DNA of 64,000 bases, taken from Betaproteobacteria bacterium. GTDB taxonomy: Bacteria; Pseudomonadota; Gammaproteobacteria; Burkholderiales; Usitatibacteraceae. Below the pieces are notes generated by a model. It was given only the letters and a program-made list of their open reading frames with translations, was not told the DNA's origin and did no database searches. A program made the translations under genes and the position numbers. The stretch is taken from the NCBI GenBank assembly GCA_016790765.1, contig JAEUMZ010000108.1:1-64000 (forward strand), read 5' to 3'. Below, in pieces: positions 34,586 to 44,007 of this stretch; positions within the stretch are counted from its first letter, which is position 1; every line of letters starts with the position of its first letter.

Positions 34586-34633
34586 CGCCGCAGCATTCTG
34601 TATTCGTAACCGTCTGATTTATTGGGAGTCTTC

Positions 34634-36565
34634 ATGAGCACCGCCACCGCATCCCCGGAACAGGGGTCCCCCGCCACGGCCGCCACCGAAAAGCGTGCCT
34701 TCCAGACCGAGGTCAAGCAGCTCCTGCACCTCATGATCCATTCGCTGTACTCCAATCGCGAGATCTTCCTGCGCGAGTTGGTGTCGAATGCCTCGGATGC
34801 CATCGACAAACTGAAGTTCGAGGCGCTGGCCAACCCGGCGCTGAACGAGAACGACACCGACCTCAAGATCCAGATCCGTGCCGACAGCGACAAGGGCACG
34901 CTCACGATCACCGACAACGGCATCGGCATGACGAAGGACGAGGTGATCGCCAACATCGGCACCATCGCCAAGTCCGGCACGCGCGAGTTCTTCGCCCGGC
35001 TGACCGGCGACCAGCAGAAGGATGCGTCGCTGATCGGCCAGTTCGGCGTCGGGTTCTATTCCGCCTTCATCGTCGCCGATAAAGTCACGCTGCGCACCCG
35101 CGCGGCCGGGCAACCGCCGGAGTCCGGCGTGGTGTGGGAGAGTGCGGGCGACGGCGAATTCAGCATCGGCCTGGAAACCCGTGCGGCGCGCGGCACCGAG
35201 ATCACGCTGCATTTCAAGGACGATGCCAAGGAGTTTCTCGACGACTGGCGGCTGAAGTCGATCATCCGCAAGTATTCGGACCACATCCAGATGCCCATCG
35301 TGATGAAGAAATCCGAATGGGACGCTGACAAGAAGGCCCATGTCGAGAAGGACGAATGGGAAACCGTCAACCGCGCCAGCGCGCTGTGGGCCCGCAACAA
35401 GAACGACATCGAGGCAGCGGAATACGAGGAGTTCTACAAGCACGTCTCCCACGATTGGGAAAAGCCGCTGGCCTGGACGCATGCGCGCGTGGAAGGGCGC
35501 CACGAATACACGGAACTGCTGTACCTGCCGGCCAAGGCGCCGTTCGACCTCTTCGACCGCGACAGCAAGCACGGCGTGAAGCTCTACGTGCGGCGCGTGT
35601 TCATCATGGACGATGCCGAGCACCTGCTGCCGCGCTACCTGCGGTTCGTGAAAGGCGTGATCGACTCCAACGACCTGCCGCTCAATGTCTCGCGCGAGAT
35701 CCTGCAGGAATCCAAGGATGTTGACGCCATCAAGCAAGGCTGCGTGAAAAAGGTGCTGGGTCTCCTCGAAGAGCTGTCTGAGAACGACAAGGAGAAGTTC
35801 GCCACCTTCTGGACGCATTTCGGCCGCGTGTTCAAGGAAGGGCTGGGCGAGGACTACGCCAACCGCGAGCGCATCCTCAAGATCATTCGCCTGGCCTCCA
35901 CGCACAACACCGACGACAAGCAGGACGTGTCGCTGGCCGACTACGTGTCGCGCATGAAGCACGGCCAGGAGAAGATCTATTACGTCACCGCGGACAGCCA
36001 CGCCGCGGCGCGCAACAGCCCGCACCTGGAAGTGTTCCGCAAGAAGGGCATCGAAGTCCTGCTGCTCTCGGAACCGGTCGACGAATGGTGGCTGGGCCAG
36101 GTTGAGGAATTCGAGGGCAAGAAGCTCGCCTCGGTGGCCAAGGGCGACCTGGACCTCGGCGTGTTCGCCGACGAGGCGGAAAAGAAGGAGCAGGAAAAGA
36201 CTGCCGAGGAATTGAAACCGCTGGTCGAGCGCATCAAGACCGCCCTCGGGGACAAGGTCAAGGACGTGCGCGTCACGCACCGGCTGGTGGATTCTCCGGC
36301 GTGCCTGGTGGTCGATGATCACGAACTGTCCGGCAACCTGGAACGCCTGCTGAAGGCCGCCGGTCAGAAGACAGGGACCACCAAGCCGATCCTTGAGGTC
36401 AATCCGGCGCATGCCGTCGTGGGACGCCTGAAGGATGCCAGCGAGGCCGAATTTGCCGATTGGGCCACGCTGCTGTTCGAGCAGTCGGTGCTGGCCGAAG
36501 GCGGGCAACTCGACAACCCGGCGGAGTTCGTGCGGCGCATGAACGCGCTGATGTTGAAGGCGTAG
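34634..36565 (+). CDS. htpG: Chaperone protein HtpG (bacterial Hsp90)
   Basis: HtpG is the cytoplasmic ATP-dependent Hsp90 chaperone. The 643-residue protein has the GHKL ATPase domain ([39 protein letters not shown]), the middle domain with the [10 protein letters not shown] segment and its catalytic Arg, and the C-terminal dimerisation domain. The start at 34634 is an ATG preceded by GGGAG; the first 15 residues are a small Ala/Thr/Pro-rich extension before the family start [18 protein letters not shown]. It stands alone behind a heat-shock type promoter and converges on the aminoacylase gene. Confidence 0.97.
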   Translation: MSTATASPEQGSPATAATEKRAFQTEVKQLLHLMIHSLYSNREIFLRELVSNASDAIDKLKFEALANPALNENDTDLKIQIRADSDKGTLTITDNGIGMTKDEVIANIGTIAKSGTREFFARLTGDQQKDASLIGQFGVGFYSAFIVADKVTLRTRAAGQPPESGVVWESAGDGEFSIGLETRAARGTEITLHFKDDAKEFLDDWRLKSIIRKYSDHIQMPIVMKKSEWDADKKAHVEKDEWETVNRASALWARNKNDIEAAEYEEFYKHVSHDWEKPLAWTHARVEGRHEYTELLYLPAKAPFDLFDRDSKHGVKLYVRRVFIMDDAEHLLPRYLRFVKGVIDSNDLPLNVSREILQESKDVDAIKQGCVKKVLGLLEELSENDKEKFATFWTHFGRVFKEGLGEDYANRERILKIIRLASTHNTDDKQDVSLADYVSRMKHGQEKIYYVTADSHAAARNSPHLEVFRKKGIEVLLLSEPVDEWWLGQVEEFEGKKLASVAKGDLDLGVFADEAEKKEQEKTAEELKPLVERIKTALGDKVKDVRVTHRLVDSPACLVVDDHELSGNLERLLKAAGQKTGTTKPILEVNPAHAVVGRLKDASEAEFADWATLLFEQSVLAEGGQLDNPAEFVRRMNALMLKA

Positions 36566-36584
36566 GACGGAAAAGTCCAATACC

Positions 36585-36638
36585 GGCGCGGCGTTTGAGG
36601 CAAAAATGGCTTTAACGCCCCTCCAGTGCTTGGGTTTG
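36585..36638 (+). repeat. Dispersed 54-bp palindromic repeat, copy 3
   Basis: Lies between the convergent htpG and aminoacylase genes. Preserved elements are GGCGCGGCGTTTGAGGC, the AAAATGGC centre, and the tail CTCCAGTGCTTGGGTTTG. It aligns without gaps to the other copies. Confidence 0.75.
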
Positions 36639-36672
36639 CCGTTGATGTGTTGTAGTCGGCGTGTGGGTGCCG

Positions 36673-38268
36673 TCAGCCGCGGTTGCTGGGCTTGCGCAGC
36701 GCAACGCCAGTGCGCGTCCCGGTGTGCTTCCCCTGGTCAATCACCACGCCGCCATTGACGATCACCGTCTCGATCCCCGCCGAAAACTGGTGCGGGTCGG
36801 CAAAGGTGGCGCGGTCGGCGACGGTCTTGTCGTCGAAGATCACCAGGTCCGCCGCGTAACCTTCCCGCAGCAGGCCGCGGTCGTGCAGCTGGAATTTCTG
36901 CGCCGGCAATGAGGTCATGCGCCGGACCGCGTCTTCCAGCGTGATGAGTTTTTCCTCGCGCACATACTTGCCCAGCACGCGCGCGTTGGTGCCGTAACTC
37001 CTCGGGTGCGGCACGCCGCGGCCGGACTGGACTCCGCCATCCGCGGCGACCATGCTGAACGGTACCTTCATGATGTGGCGCACGTCCTCTTCGCTCATGC
37101 CGTGGAACACCATCTGCGCGCCACCGGCAAGGTACAGGTCGAGGATGGTTTCGACCTCGTTCTCCATGGTGGGAGCGCGGCCGCGCGCCACATTGACTTC
37201 GGAAATGTTCTTGCCGTTGAGGGTGGTGTCCGCCGCGTGGCTGGCAATCACCGCGTAGGCAAAGCTCGGCCGCCGCGTGTTGCGTGCGTTCTGGACGATT
37301 TCGGCCGCAATGCGCGCGCGCGTGGCGGGGTCTGCGAGCCGCCTTTTCGTGGCCTCGAACCCGCCTTCGAGATCGGCGTCCGGCAACAATGCCGACAGGC
37401 TCGTGCTGCTGGCCGTGTACGGGTACTGGTCGATGGTGACGTCCTGGCCGGCTGCGCGCGCGGCCTCCACCAGTGCCACGGTCTCCTTCGAGCGCCCCCA
37501 GTTGGCATTGCCGCTCAGTTTGAAGTGTGAGATCTGCACCGGCAGCGCAGCGCGCCGCCCGATGTCGAGCGCCTCACCGATGGCATCGGTGACACGGTTG
37601 CCCTCGTTGCGCATGTGCGTCGCATACACCCCGCCGTGCCGCGCCGCCACGCGCGCCAGCCCGGCGATCTCGTCGGTGGTGCTGTACATGCCCGGCATGT
37701 AAATGAGCCCCGTGGCCAGGCCGACCGCGCCGTCGCGCATGCCCTGTTCCACCAGCGCCTCCATGCGCGCCTGCTCCTCCGCGCTCGCAGGGCGGTTGGC
37801 CAGGCCCATCACCTGGCGGCGCACCGTGTTGTGGCCAATGAGCGAGGCGACGTTGATGGAGGTGCGCGTGGTGTCGACCTGCGTGAAGAAATCCTTGAGC
37901 CGGTCCGCCGAGCCGCCGCAATTGCCGGTGACCACGGTGGTCACGCCGTCGTGCACGTAATTGTCCGCGGTGGGCCGCGTGAAGATGTTGAACTCGATGT
38001 GTGCGTGCACGTCGATGAAGCCGGGGGCGACGATGCGATCCGCCGCATCGACCACCCGCGCAGCGGTGGGCGCCGCGCCGCGCGTGATGGCGGCAATGCG
38101 GCCATCGCGCACCACGACGTGGCCGCGGTACCAGGGGTTGCCGGTGCCGTCGAGGATGCGCGCATTGACGATCGCCAGGTCCGCCTCGCGCGCGGCCGGC
38201 GGCGCGATCGCGCAGCCGGCCAGCCCGATGAGCATGAATGCGGCAATAAGGGTGCGCGGGATGTGCAT
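36673..38268 (-). CDS. N-acyl-D-amino-acid deacylase-like amidohydrolase lipoprotein
   Basis: The 531-residue protein has a lipobox LAGC near residue 18, so it is predicted to be an envelope lipoprotein. The metal-dependent hydrolase features of the D-aminoacylase family are present: APGFIDVHAHIEF (first His pair), GNCGGS, HMRNEGNRVTDAI, ISHFKLSG, and a C-terminal SLPAQKFQLHDRGLLREGYAADLVIFD that completes the composite domain. Such enzymes release D-amino acids or act on dipeptides; the real substrate is unknown. A cysteine in the GNCG motif fits the family's metal-bridging Cys. It converges on htpG. Confidence 0.88.
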   Translation of the reverse strand: MHIPRTLIAAFMLIGLAGCAIAPPAAREADLAIVNARILDGTGNPWYRGHVVVRDGRIAAITRGAAPTAARVVDAADRIVAPGFIDVHAHIEFNIFTRPTADNYVHDGVTTVVTGNCGGSADRLKDFFTQVDTTRTSINVASLIGHNTVRRQVMGLANRPASAEEQARMEALVEQGMRDGAVGLATGLIYMPGMYSTTDEIAGLARVAARHGGVYATHMRNEGNRVTDAIGEALDIGRRAALPVQISHFKLSGNANWGRSKETVALVEAARAAGQDVTIDQYPYTASSTSLSALLPDADLEGGFEATKRRLADPATRARIAAEIVQNARNTRRPSFAYAVIASHAADTTLNGKNISEVNVARGRAPTMENEVETILDLYLAGGAQMVFHGMSEEDVRHIMKVPFSMVAADGGVQSGRGVPHPRSYGTNARVLGKYVREEKLITLEDAVRRMTSLPAQKFQLHDRGLLREGYAADLVIFDDKTVADRATFADPHQFSAGIETVIVNGGVVIDQGKHTGTRTGVALRKPSNRG

Positions 38269-38726
38269 GCCGCATGTTAACCAATCGGGCGATCGCCCGG
38301 CCTAGGGCCGCCTGCGGTCGCACGTCGCACGAGGATGCACGGCAGGCTTGTCGCGTTCCGCAACGCGATGTGATCGGCCCATGGCGCTTGATGGCCGCTG
38401 CGCCACCTTCTGCCGCGCACGGTCTGGCCGGGCTGTTGCACGAAGGCAACACTTCACGCCGGTTGCGCTTCGCAGATTGATGCCGAGTGTGACCGGCGTA
38501 CGCGAGCGCGCGTGTTTGGTGACGGTCGTTGACGCTTTGTCGGCCGCGCATCGGCCGCCGGTCACATGGCGTCACAGACCCTGCATCGGCGTTGCGATGG
38601 CGCACGCAGCGGTGCAGACCGTTTCAGGTGCTGCGGCCAAGATGCCGCCCTGTTCAAGGCCTCCACCGTGGCAAAGGGTGGCGGCCGGTGACAACAGTGA
38701 ACCCACCCCACTCCATGGAGAAGTGC
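38269..38726. other. Intergenic region before the TonB-dependent receptor
   Basis: This 458-bp stretch separates the divergent aminoacylase and receptor genes and must hold both promoters, but no clear promoter was recognised. Two back-to-back palindromes lie at 38286-38310: CGGGCGATCGCCCG followed directly by CGGCC-TAG-GGCCG. The long open frames here read as compositionally biased shadows, not as proteins. Confidence 0.5.
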
Positions 38727-41693
38727 ATGCGAATGATCGATGCCCGTGCCCGAATTGCCCTGAAGCCCTCCGTCCTCGCGACGCTGCTGGCGCTGACCGG
38801 CGCCACTGCCTTGCCCGCAGGCGCGCAACAGCCCGCGGCGGCCAAGCCCGACGAACAAAAAGTCGAGAAGGTGGAAGTCACCGGCTCGCGCCTGCCGGCC
38901 ATCAATGTCGAGGGCGCCTCGCCGGTGACCGTCATCGACGCCAACACCATCAAGACCGATGGCGTGCGCTCGGTGGAGAACCTGCTCAACAACCTGCCGC
39001 AGGTGTTCGCCGACCAGGGCGGCACGATCTCCAACGGCTCCTCCGGCACCGCGACGGTGAACCTGCGCGGCCTGGGCCCGACGCGCACCCTGGTGCTGGT
39101 CAATGGGCGGCGCCTGCCCGGCGGCAGCCCGCGTGCGGGTGTGAACAGCGCGGCGGCGGACTTGAACCAGGTGCCCGCGCCGCTGATCAAGCGCGTGGAA
39201 GTGCTCACCGGCGGCGCCGGCGCCGTGTACGGCTCGGATGCGGTGGCCGGCGTGGTGAACTTCATCATGAACAACCGCTTCGAGGGCGTCCAGCTGGAGG
39301 CCAACCAGAGCTTTTACAACCACGAACAGCAGAACCAGCAGAGCATCGCCGATGTGATCCGTGCACGCGCCGCCACCAACCCGGCGCAGTTCCAGGTGCC
39401 CGGCGACAAGAGCAGCGACGGCCGCATCTTCGATTCCAGCCTGCTGATGGGCTCCAACTTCGCCAACGGCAAGGGCAATGCCACGCTGTTCTTCAGCTAC
39501 AAGAAGGAAGACGCACTGCTGCAGTCGGAACGCGACTACTCGGCCTGTTCCACCGCCTCCACCGCCAACGCCTTCACCTGCGGCGGCTCGAGCACGGCCT
39601 TCCCCGGCCGTTTCCTGGTGCTGTCCAACGGCAACGACCGCACGGTGACCAACGCGGCCGGCAACACGCGCGCCTTCTCGGCCACGCTGGACCAGTACAA
39701 CTTCGCGCCGACCAACTTCTTCCAGCGTCCTTCCGAGCGCTACGGCTTCAACGCGTTTGCGAACTACGACCTGTATCCAAACCTGAACCTCTATTCGGAG
39801 TTCTCGTTCCACGATGACCGCACGGTGGCGCAGATCGCGCCCTCCGGCCTGTTCTTCGGCAACGTGACCTTCAACATCCGCTTCGAGAACCCGATGCTGT
39901 CGTCCGACTTCCGGCGCGACCTGGGCCTGGTGAACCCGGGCGACGTGTCCGGCATTTTCATCGGCCGTCGCAACGTCGAGGGCGGCGGGCGCCAGGACGA
40001 CATCCGCCACACCTCGTTCCGCACCGTGGTCGGCGCCAAGGGCGACTTCGGCGGCGCGTGGAACTACGACATGTCGATGCAGACCGCCAAGGTCATCTAC
40101 CAGAACACCTACAAGAACGAGTTCTCGTTCGCCCGCGCGCAGCGCGCCATCGACGTGGTCGCCGGTCCCGGCGGCGTGCCGACCTGCCGCTCGGTGATCG
40201 ACGGCTCCGACCCGAACTGCGTGCCGTACAACGTGTTCAGCGTCGGGGGCGTCACGCAGGCGGCGTTGAACTACCTCCAGACCCCGGGCTTCCAAAAGGG
40301 CTCCACCGAGCAGACCATCGCCGGTGGCAGCCTCTCGGGCGACCTGTCCCAGTACGGCTGGAAGCTGCCCGGTGCCAAATCCGGCGTCTCGGTGGCGCTG
40401 GGCGTGGAGCAACGCACGGAGAAGTTGCAGCTCGACACCGACACGGCGTTTACCACCGGCGACCTGGCCGGGCAGGGCGGCCCGACCATCGGCGTGGTCG
40501 GCAAGTACACCGTCAAGGACATCTTCAGCGAACTGCGCGTGCCGATCCTCGAGGGCGCGCCGATGGCGCACCTGCTGAGCTTCAACGGCAGCTACCGCCG
40601 TTCCGACTACAGCATCGACCAGACCACCGATTCCTACGGCCTCGGCCTCGAGTGGGCGCCGGTGCAGCAGGTGCGCGCGCGCGCCAGCTTCCAGCGCGCG
40701 GCACGGGCGGCCAACATCCACGAGCTGTTCGATGCGCAGGGCAACGTGCTGTTCAACATGAGTTCGGACCCCTGCGCCGGCGCCACGCCGACGGCTTCGC
40801 TGGCCGCCTGCCAGCGCACCGGCGTGACCGCAGCCCAGTACGGCCGCATCATCGACAGCCCGGCCGGCCAGTACAACGCGCTCGGGGGCGGCAACCCGAA
40901 CCTGAAGCCCGAAACCGCGGACAGCACGACCTTCGGCCTGGTGTTCGAACCGTGGCGCAATTTCACCGCCACGATCGATGTGTTCGACATCCAGTTGAAG
41001 GACGTGATTTCGACCCTGCCGCCGGCGGTGGTGGTGCAGTCCTGCCTGACCTCGGGCCAGTTCTGCAACCTGATCCAGCGCGACGTCATCGGCTCACTGT
41101 GGGCACAGCCGACCGGCCGCGTGGTGGCCACCAACGTCAACATCGCCAAGGCGCGCACCTCGGGCGTCGACCTGGCGTTCAACTACGCCGGCAAGCTGGC
41201 CAACGGGTGGGGCGGCTACAACGTGACGTTCAACGCCACGCTGCTGCAAAAGGCCGAGAACGAGCCGATCCCGGGCCAGGGCAGCTACGACTGCAAGGGG
41301 CTGCATGGCGCCACCTGCGGGGTTCCGGCGCCGAAATGGCGCCACAAGCTGCGCGGCGGCTGGAACACGCCGTGGAACATCGACCTGGCGTTGACCTGGC
41401 GCCACGTGGACAAGGTCTCCAACGAAGGCACCAGTTCGAATCCGCTGCTGGCGGCCACGCTGAATCCGATCGACAGGAGCTTTCCGAAGCGCGACTATTT
41501 CGACCTCGCCGCTTCCTGGCAGGCCACCAAGCAGCTCGCACTGCGCGGCGGCATCAACAACCTGTTCGACAAGGACCCGCCGATCGCCAACTCGAACACG
41601 CTGGCGGCCACCTTCGGCAACGGCAACACCTACCCGCAGGTGTATGACGCGCTGGGCCGGCGCGTGTTCGTGAACGCAACGTACAAGTTCTGA
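38727..41693 (+). CDS. TonB-dependent outer membrane receptor
   Basis: The 988-residue protein has a signal peptide (cleavage near PAGAQ), a plug domain starting with EKVEVTGSRLPAINVEG and the GLGPTRTLVLVNGRRLPGG and GSDAVAGVVNFIM motifs, and a 22-strand-type barrel ending in the outer membrane signature YKF. It is in the large-barrel group of receptors that often import oligosaccharides, peptides or complex ligands rather than siderophores. The start at 38727 has GGAGAAG six bases upstream, and two other in-frame ATG (38715, 38733) are less well placed. A terminator follows 17 bp after the stop. The ligand is unknown. Confidence 0.9.
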   Translation: MRMIDARARIALKPSVLATLLALTGATALPAGAQQPAAAKPDEQKVEKVEVTGSRLPAINVEGASPVTVIDANTIKTDGVRSVENLLNNLPQVFADQGGTISNGSSGTATVNLRGLGPTRTLVLVNGRRLPGGSPRAGVNSAAADLNQVPAPLIKRVEVLTGGAGAVYGSDAVAGVVNFIMNNRFEGVQLEANQSFYNHEQQNQQSIADVIRARAATNPAQFQVPGDKSSDGRIFDSSLLMGSNFANGKGNATLFFSYKKEDALLQSERDYSACSTASTANAFTCGGSSTAFPGRFLVLSNGNDRTVTNAAGNTRAFSATLDQYNFAPTNFFQRPSERYGFNAFANYDLYPNLNLYSEFSFHDDRTVAQIAPSGLFFGNVTFNIRFENPMLSSDFRRDLGLVNPGDVSGIFIGRRNVEGGGRQDDIRHTSFRTVVGAKGDFGGAWNYDMSMQTAKVIYQNTYKNEFSFARAQRAIDVVAGPGGVPTCRSVIDGSDPNCVPYNVFSVGGVTQAALNYLQTPGFQKGSTEQTIAGGSLSGDLSQYGWKLPGAKSGVSVALGVEQRTEKLQLDTDTAFTTGDLAGQGGPTIGVVGKYTVKDIFSELRVPILEGAPMAHLLSFNGSYRRSDYSIDQTTDSYGLGLEWAPVQQVRARASFQRAARAANIHELFDAQGNVLFNMSSDPCAGATPTASLAACQRTGVTAAQYGRIIDSPAGQYNALGGGNPNLKPETADSTTFGLVFEPWRNFTATIDVFDIQLKDVISTLPPAVVVQSCLTSGQFCNLIQRDVIGSLWAQPTGRVVATNVNIAKARTSGVDLAFNYAGKLANGWGGYNVTFNATLLQKAENEPIPGQGSYDCKGLHGATCGVPAPKWRHKLRGGWNTPWNIDLALTWRHVDKVSNEGTSSNPLLAATLNPIDRSFPKRDYFDLAASWQATKQLALRGGINNLFDKDPPIANSNTLAATFGNGNTYPQVYDALGRRVFVNATYKF

Positions 41694-41709
41694 TCGCGCT
41701 GGCGTTCCC

Positions 41710-41750
41710 GGGCACGGTTCACCACATCCGTGGTGGGCCGTGCCCGTTTG
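41710..41750 (+). terminator. Probable intrinsic terminator of the TonB-dependent receptor
   Basis: The outer stem GGGCACGG / CCGTGCCC and inner CACCAC / GTGGTG with loop ATCC are followed by GTTTGTTG, a weak T-rich run. It lies 16 bp after the receptor's stop. Confidence 0.7.
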
Positions 41751-41842
41751 TTGCAAACCGTCGCAGTGTCTGTTTTTGCGCTCTGATACCATCGCCGCAT
41801 GTGTCAGACACCCCCCTTGCCGGCTGCGCCGCACCTGTCGCG

Positions 41843-43147
41843 ATGATCAAGCTGTTCCTCAAGACGTTCGGCCTGCTGATCGCCGTGATCCTGCTGGCGT
41901 TCTACGTCCAGAGCCAGATCCTCGAGTGGATGCTCGACGAGGCGCGCCGCAAGTCCAATGCCGATGCGCGCGACCGCTTCGTGCCCATCTTCTATTTCCT
42001 CGAGCGCGAGCTCGCGGACAAGCCGCGCGAAGTGTGGCCGGTGGTGCTGGACACCCACCGCAAGGGCTTCGTGTATCCGATCCGCATCGCGCCGCTGGAC
42101 AAGATGCGCGCCGGCATCGACGCACCGACGCTGCGCGACCGGCTCGACGCGGCCAAGGTGGTGTTCTGGGAGGGTTCGCCCACCACGCTGATGATCATGA
42201 AGCGCGTCACCGGCACCGACCTGGTGCTGATCATGGACGTGACCGCCCTGCCGAGCATCCGCAGCGAGGCGATGGTGATGAACTTCGTGGTCGAGGGCCT
42301 GTTCGTCGCCGCGTTCATCCTGGCGATGGTGGCCCTGTTCTGGCGCGACATGCGCAAGCTCTCCGAGGCCGCGGACCAGATCGGCCAGGGCCGGTTCAAT
42401 TTCACGCTGGACATCGGCAAGCGCAGCGCGCTGTGGCCGGTGGCGGCCTCGATCAACGCCATGAAGACGCGCATCGCCTCGCTGCTCAAGTCGCACTCGG
42501 ACCTCACCAGCGCGGTGTCGCACGAGTTCCGCACGCCGATCACGCGCCTCCGGTTCCGCCACGAGCTGGCGCTGTCGGCGCCCGACCTTGCCGGCAAGGA
42601 CCGCCAGCTTGGCGAGATGGCGGGCGCGATCGACCAGCTCGACGACCTGGCGCGCGAGCTGCTCGAGTACGCGCGCCTCGATCGCGGCGCCCCGTCGATG
42701 GACATGGCCAGCATCGACACCCAGCCCTGGCTCGACGACCTGGTCGAGGAGGCGCGCGAACTGGCGCGCGCGCAGGCGCGCAACGTGGCCATCACCGCCG
42801 AAGGCCAAACCGAATCGATCGAAGGCGACTACCGGTACCTCACGCGCGCGGCGGGCAACCTGTTGCGCAATGCGGTCCACTATGCGAGGAGTTCGGTCCA
42901 GGTGCGGGTCTGCAGCGTCGACGGCCGCAGCACGCTGCACGTCGAGGACGACGGCCCGGGCATCCCGCCGGCCGCGCGCGAGCGCCTGTTCGAACCCTTT
43001 GCGCGGTTGGACGAAAGCCGTGACCGCGATTCCGGCGGGTTCGGCATCGGCCTGGCGATGGTCAAACAGATCGCCCGCTGGCACGGGGGCACGGTGGAAA
43101 TCGGCGATTCCGCGCTCGGTGGCGCGCGGGTGTCCATGTCGTGGTGA
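41843..43147 (+). CDS. RstB-like sensor histidine kinase
   Basis: The 434-residue kinase has a first membrane helix at residues 7-22, a periplasmic part of about 120 residues, a second helix at 147-167, a HAMP-like stretch, and the transmitter. The phospho-acceptor is His 227 in SAVSHEFRTPITRLR; N, G1 and G2 boxes are NLLRNAVHYA, DDGPGIPP and GFGIGLAMVK. The layout is that of RstB. The start at 41843 is the first ATG of the membrane helix; a GTG at 41801 in the same frame lies in an 11-bp palindrome. The response regulator follows 21 bp later. Its signal is unknown. Confidence 0.87.
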   Translation: MIKLFLKTFGLLIAVILLAFYVQSQILEWMLDEARRKSNADARDRFVPIFYFLERELADKPREVWPVVLDTHRKGFVYPIRIAPLDKMRAGIDAPTLRDRLDAAKVVFWEGSPTTLMIMKRVTGTDLVLIMDVTALPSIRSEAMVMNFVVEGLFVAAFILAMVALFWRDMRKLSEAADQIGQGRFNFTLDIGKRSALWPVAASINAMKTRIASLLKSHSDLTSAVSHEFRTPITRLRFRHELALSAPDLAGKDRQLGEMAGAIDQLDDLARELLEYARLDRGAPSMDMASIDTQPWLDDLVEEARELARAQARNVAITAEGQTESIEGDYRYLTRAAGNLLRNAVHYARSSVQVRVCSVDGRSTLHVEDDGPGIPPAARERLFEPFARLDESRDRDSGGFGIGLAMVKQIARWHGGTVEIGDSALGGARVSMSW

Positions 43148-43168
43148 GCCAACCCTAGGAGAAACACA

Positions 43169-43915
43169 ATGAATGCGCGCAACGAAGCCCTGGCGGCCCT
43201 GGACCATGCCCTGCACAATCCCCGCGTCCTGCTGGTGGAGGACGACATCGACCTGTCCGCGGCGATCCGCGAGTACCTGGTCAAGCACGGGGTCGATGTC
43301 GACGTTGAGGCGCGTGGCGATACCGTCCTGCGGCGCATGGCCGCCACGCGCTACGACCTCCTGATCCTCGACATCATGCTGCCGGGCCACGACGGCTTCG
43401 AGGTGTGCCGCCAGCTGCGTGCCGCCGGGCAGGCGCTGCCCATCCTCATGCTCACCGCCAAGGACGAGGACTTCGACCAGGTGCTGGGGCTGGAGCTGGG
43501 CGCCGACGACTACCTCAACAAGCCGGTGCAGCCGCGCGTGCTGCTGGCGCGCATCAAGGCCCTGGTGCGGCGCGCCAGCGGGGAACTGGAGCACGCGCAC
43601 GACCGCAACATCCTGCAATTCGGCCGCCTGCGCATCGATGCCATCAACCGCGACGTGATGCTCGGCGAGGAGCGCATCGAGTTGTCGCCCGCCGAATTCG
43701 ACCTCTTGGTGCTGCTGGCGTCGAACGCGGGCAAGGTGATGCAGCGCGACGAGATCCTCAAGGCGTTGCGCGGCCTGCACTACAGCAATGCGGACCGCTC
43801 GGTGGACGCGCGCCTGTACCGGTTGCGGCGCCGCTTCGGCAAGGACAGCGAGGCCAACTGGAAGATCAAGACCGTACGGCCACACGGTTACATGTTCTGC
43901 AAAGAGGCATGGTAG
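43169..43915 (+). CDS. RstA-like OmpR-family response regulator
   Basis: The 248-residue protein has a receiver domain with acidic pocket VEDDIDL, phospho-acceptor Asp 68 in LLILDIMLPG, and Lys near 118 in DYLNKP, followed by an OmpR/PhoB winged-helix DNA-binding domain (LSPAEFDLLVLLASNAGKVMQRDEIL and RSVDARLYRLRRRF). A strong ribosome site (TAGGAGA) precedes the ATG. It acts with the kinase just upstream. Its targets are not known, but the receptor upstream and the two genes downstream are natural candidates. A short N-terminal extension of about 15 residues precedes the receiver. Confidence 0.92.
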   Translation: MNARNEALAALDHALHNPRVLLVEDDIDLSAAIREYLVKHGVDVDVEARGDTVLRRMAATRYDLLILDIMLPGHDGFEVCRQLRAAGQALPILMLTAKDEDFDQVLGLELGADDYLNKPVQPRVLLARIKALVRRASGELEHAHDRNILQFGRLRIDAINRDVMLGEERIELSPAEFDLLVLLASNAGKVMQRDEILKALRGLHYSNADRSVDARLYRLRRRFGKDSEANWKIKTVRPHGYMFCKEAW

Positions 43916-44007
43916 GCGGCCACGCGGTGCCTGCGCCAGCCTTGCTTTTGCAATCCGTTGCATGCGGCGGGCCCATACTTCATGCACCTTGGCGACCTGA
44001 CTAGCCC

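Larger units (their letters stand above)
34328..34633. other. Intergenic region upstream of htpG
   Basis: This 306-bp stretch has no convincing gene. It contains an intrinsic terminator that works on the minus strand, an isolated AAGGAG at about 34420 with no start codon after it, and the sigma-32-like htpG promoter. The ACTCACTCACTCC stretch before AAGGAG is a short direct repeat. Confidence 0.6.

Noticed and set aside
38529-39817. Long overlapping open frames on both strands around the first TonB-dependent receptor, up to 719 residues on the minus strand
   Set aside because: They are out-of-frame reads of the receptor and of GC-rich upstream DNA, with arginine/alanine/histidine-biased composition and no known domain. 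The receptor frame has a full plug and barrel.
41799-41812. The GTG at 41801 as start of the histidine kinase
   Set aside because: It would add 14 residues ahead of the first membrane helix with no SD, and it lies in a palindrome; the ATG at 43 bases further gives the usual RstB-like beginning. Kept only as an alternative.
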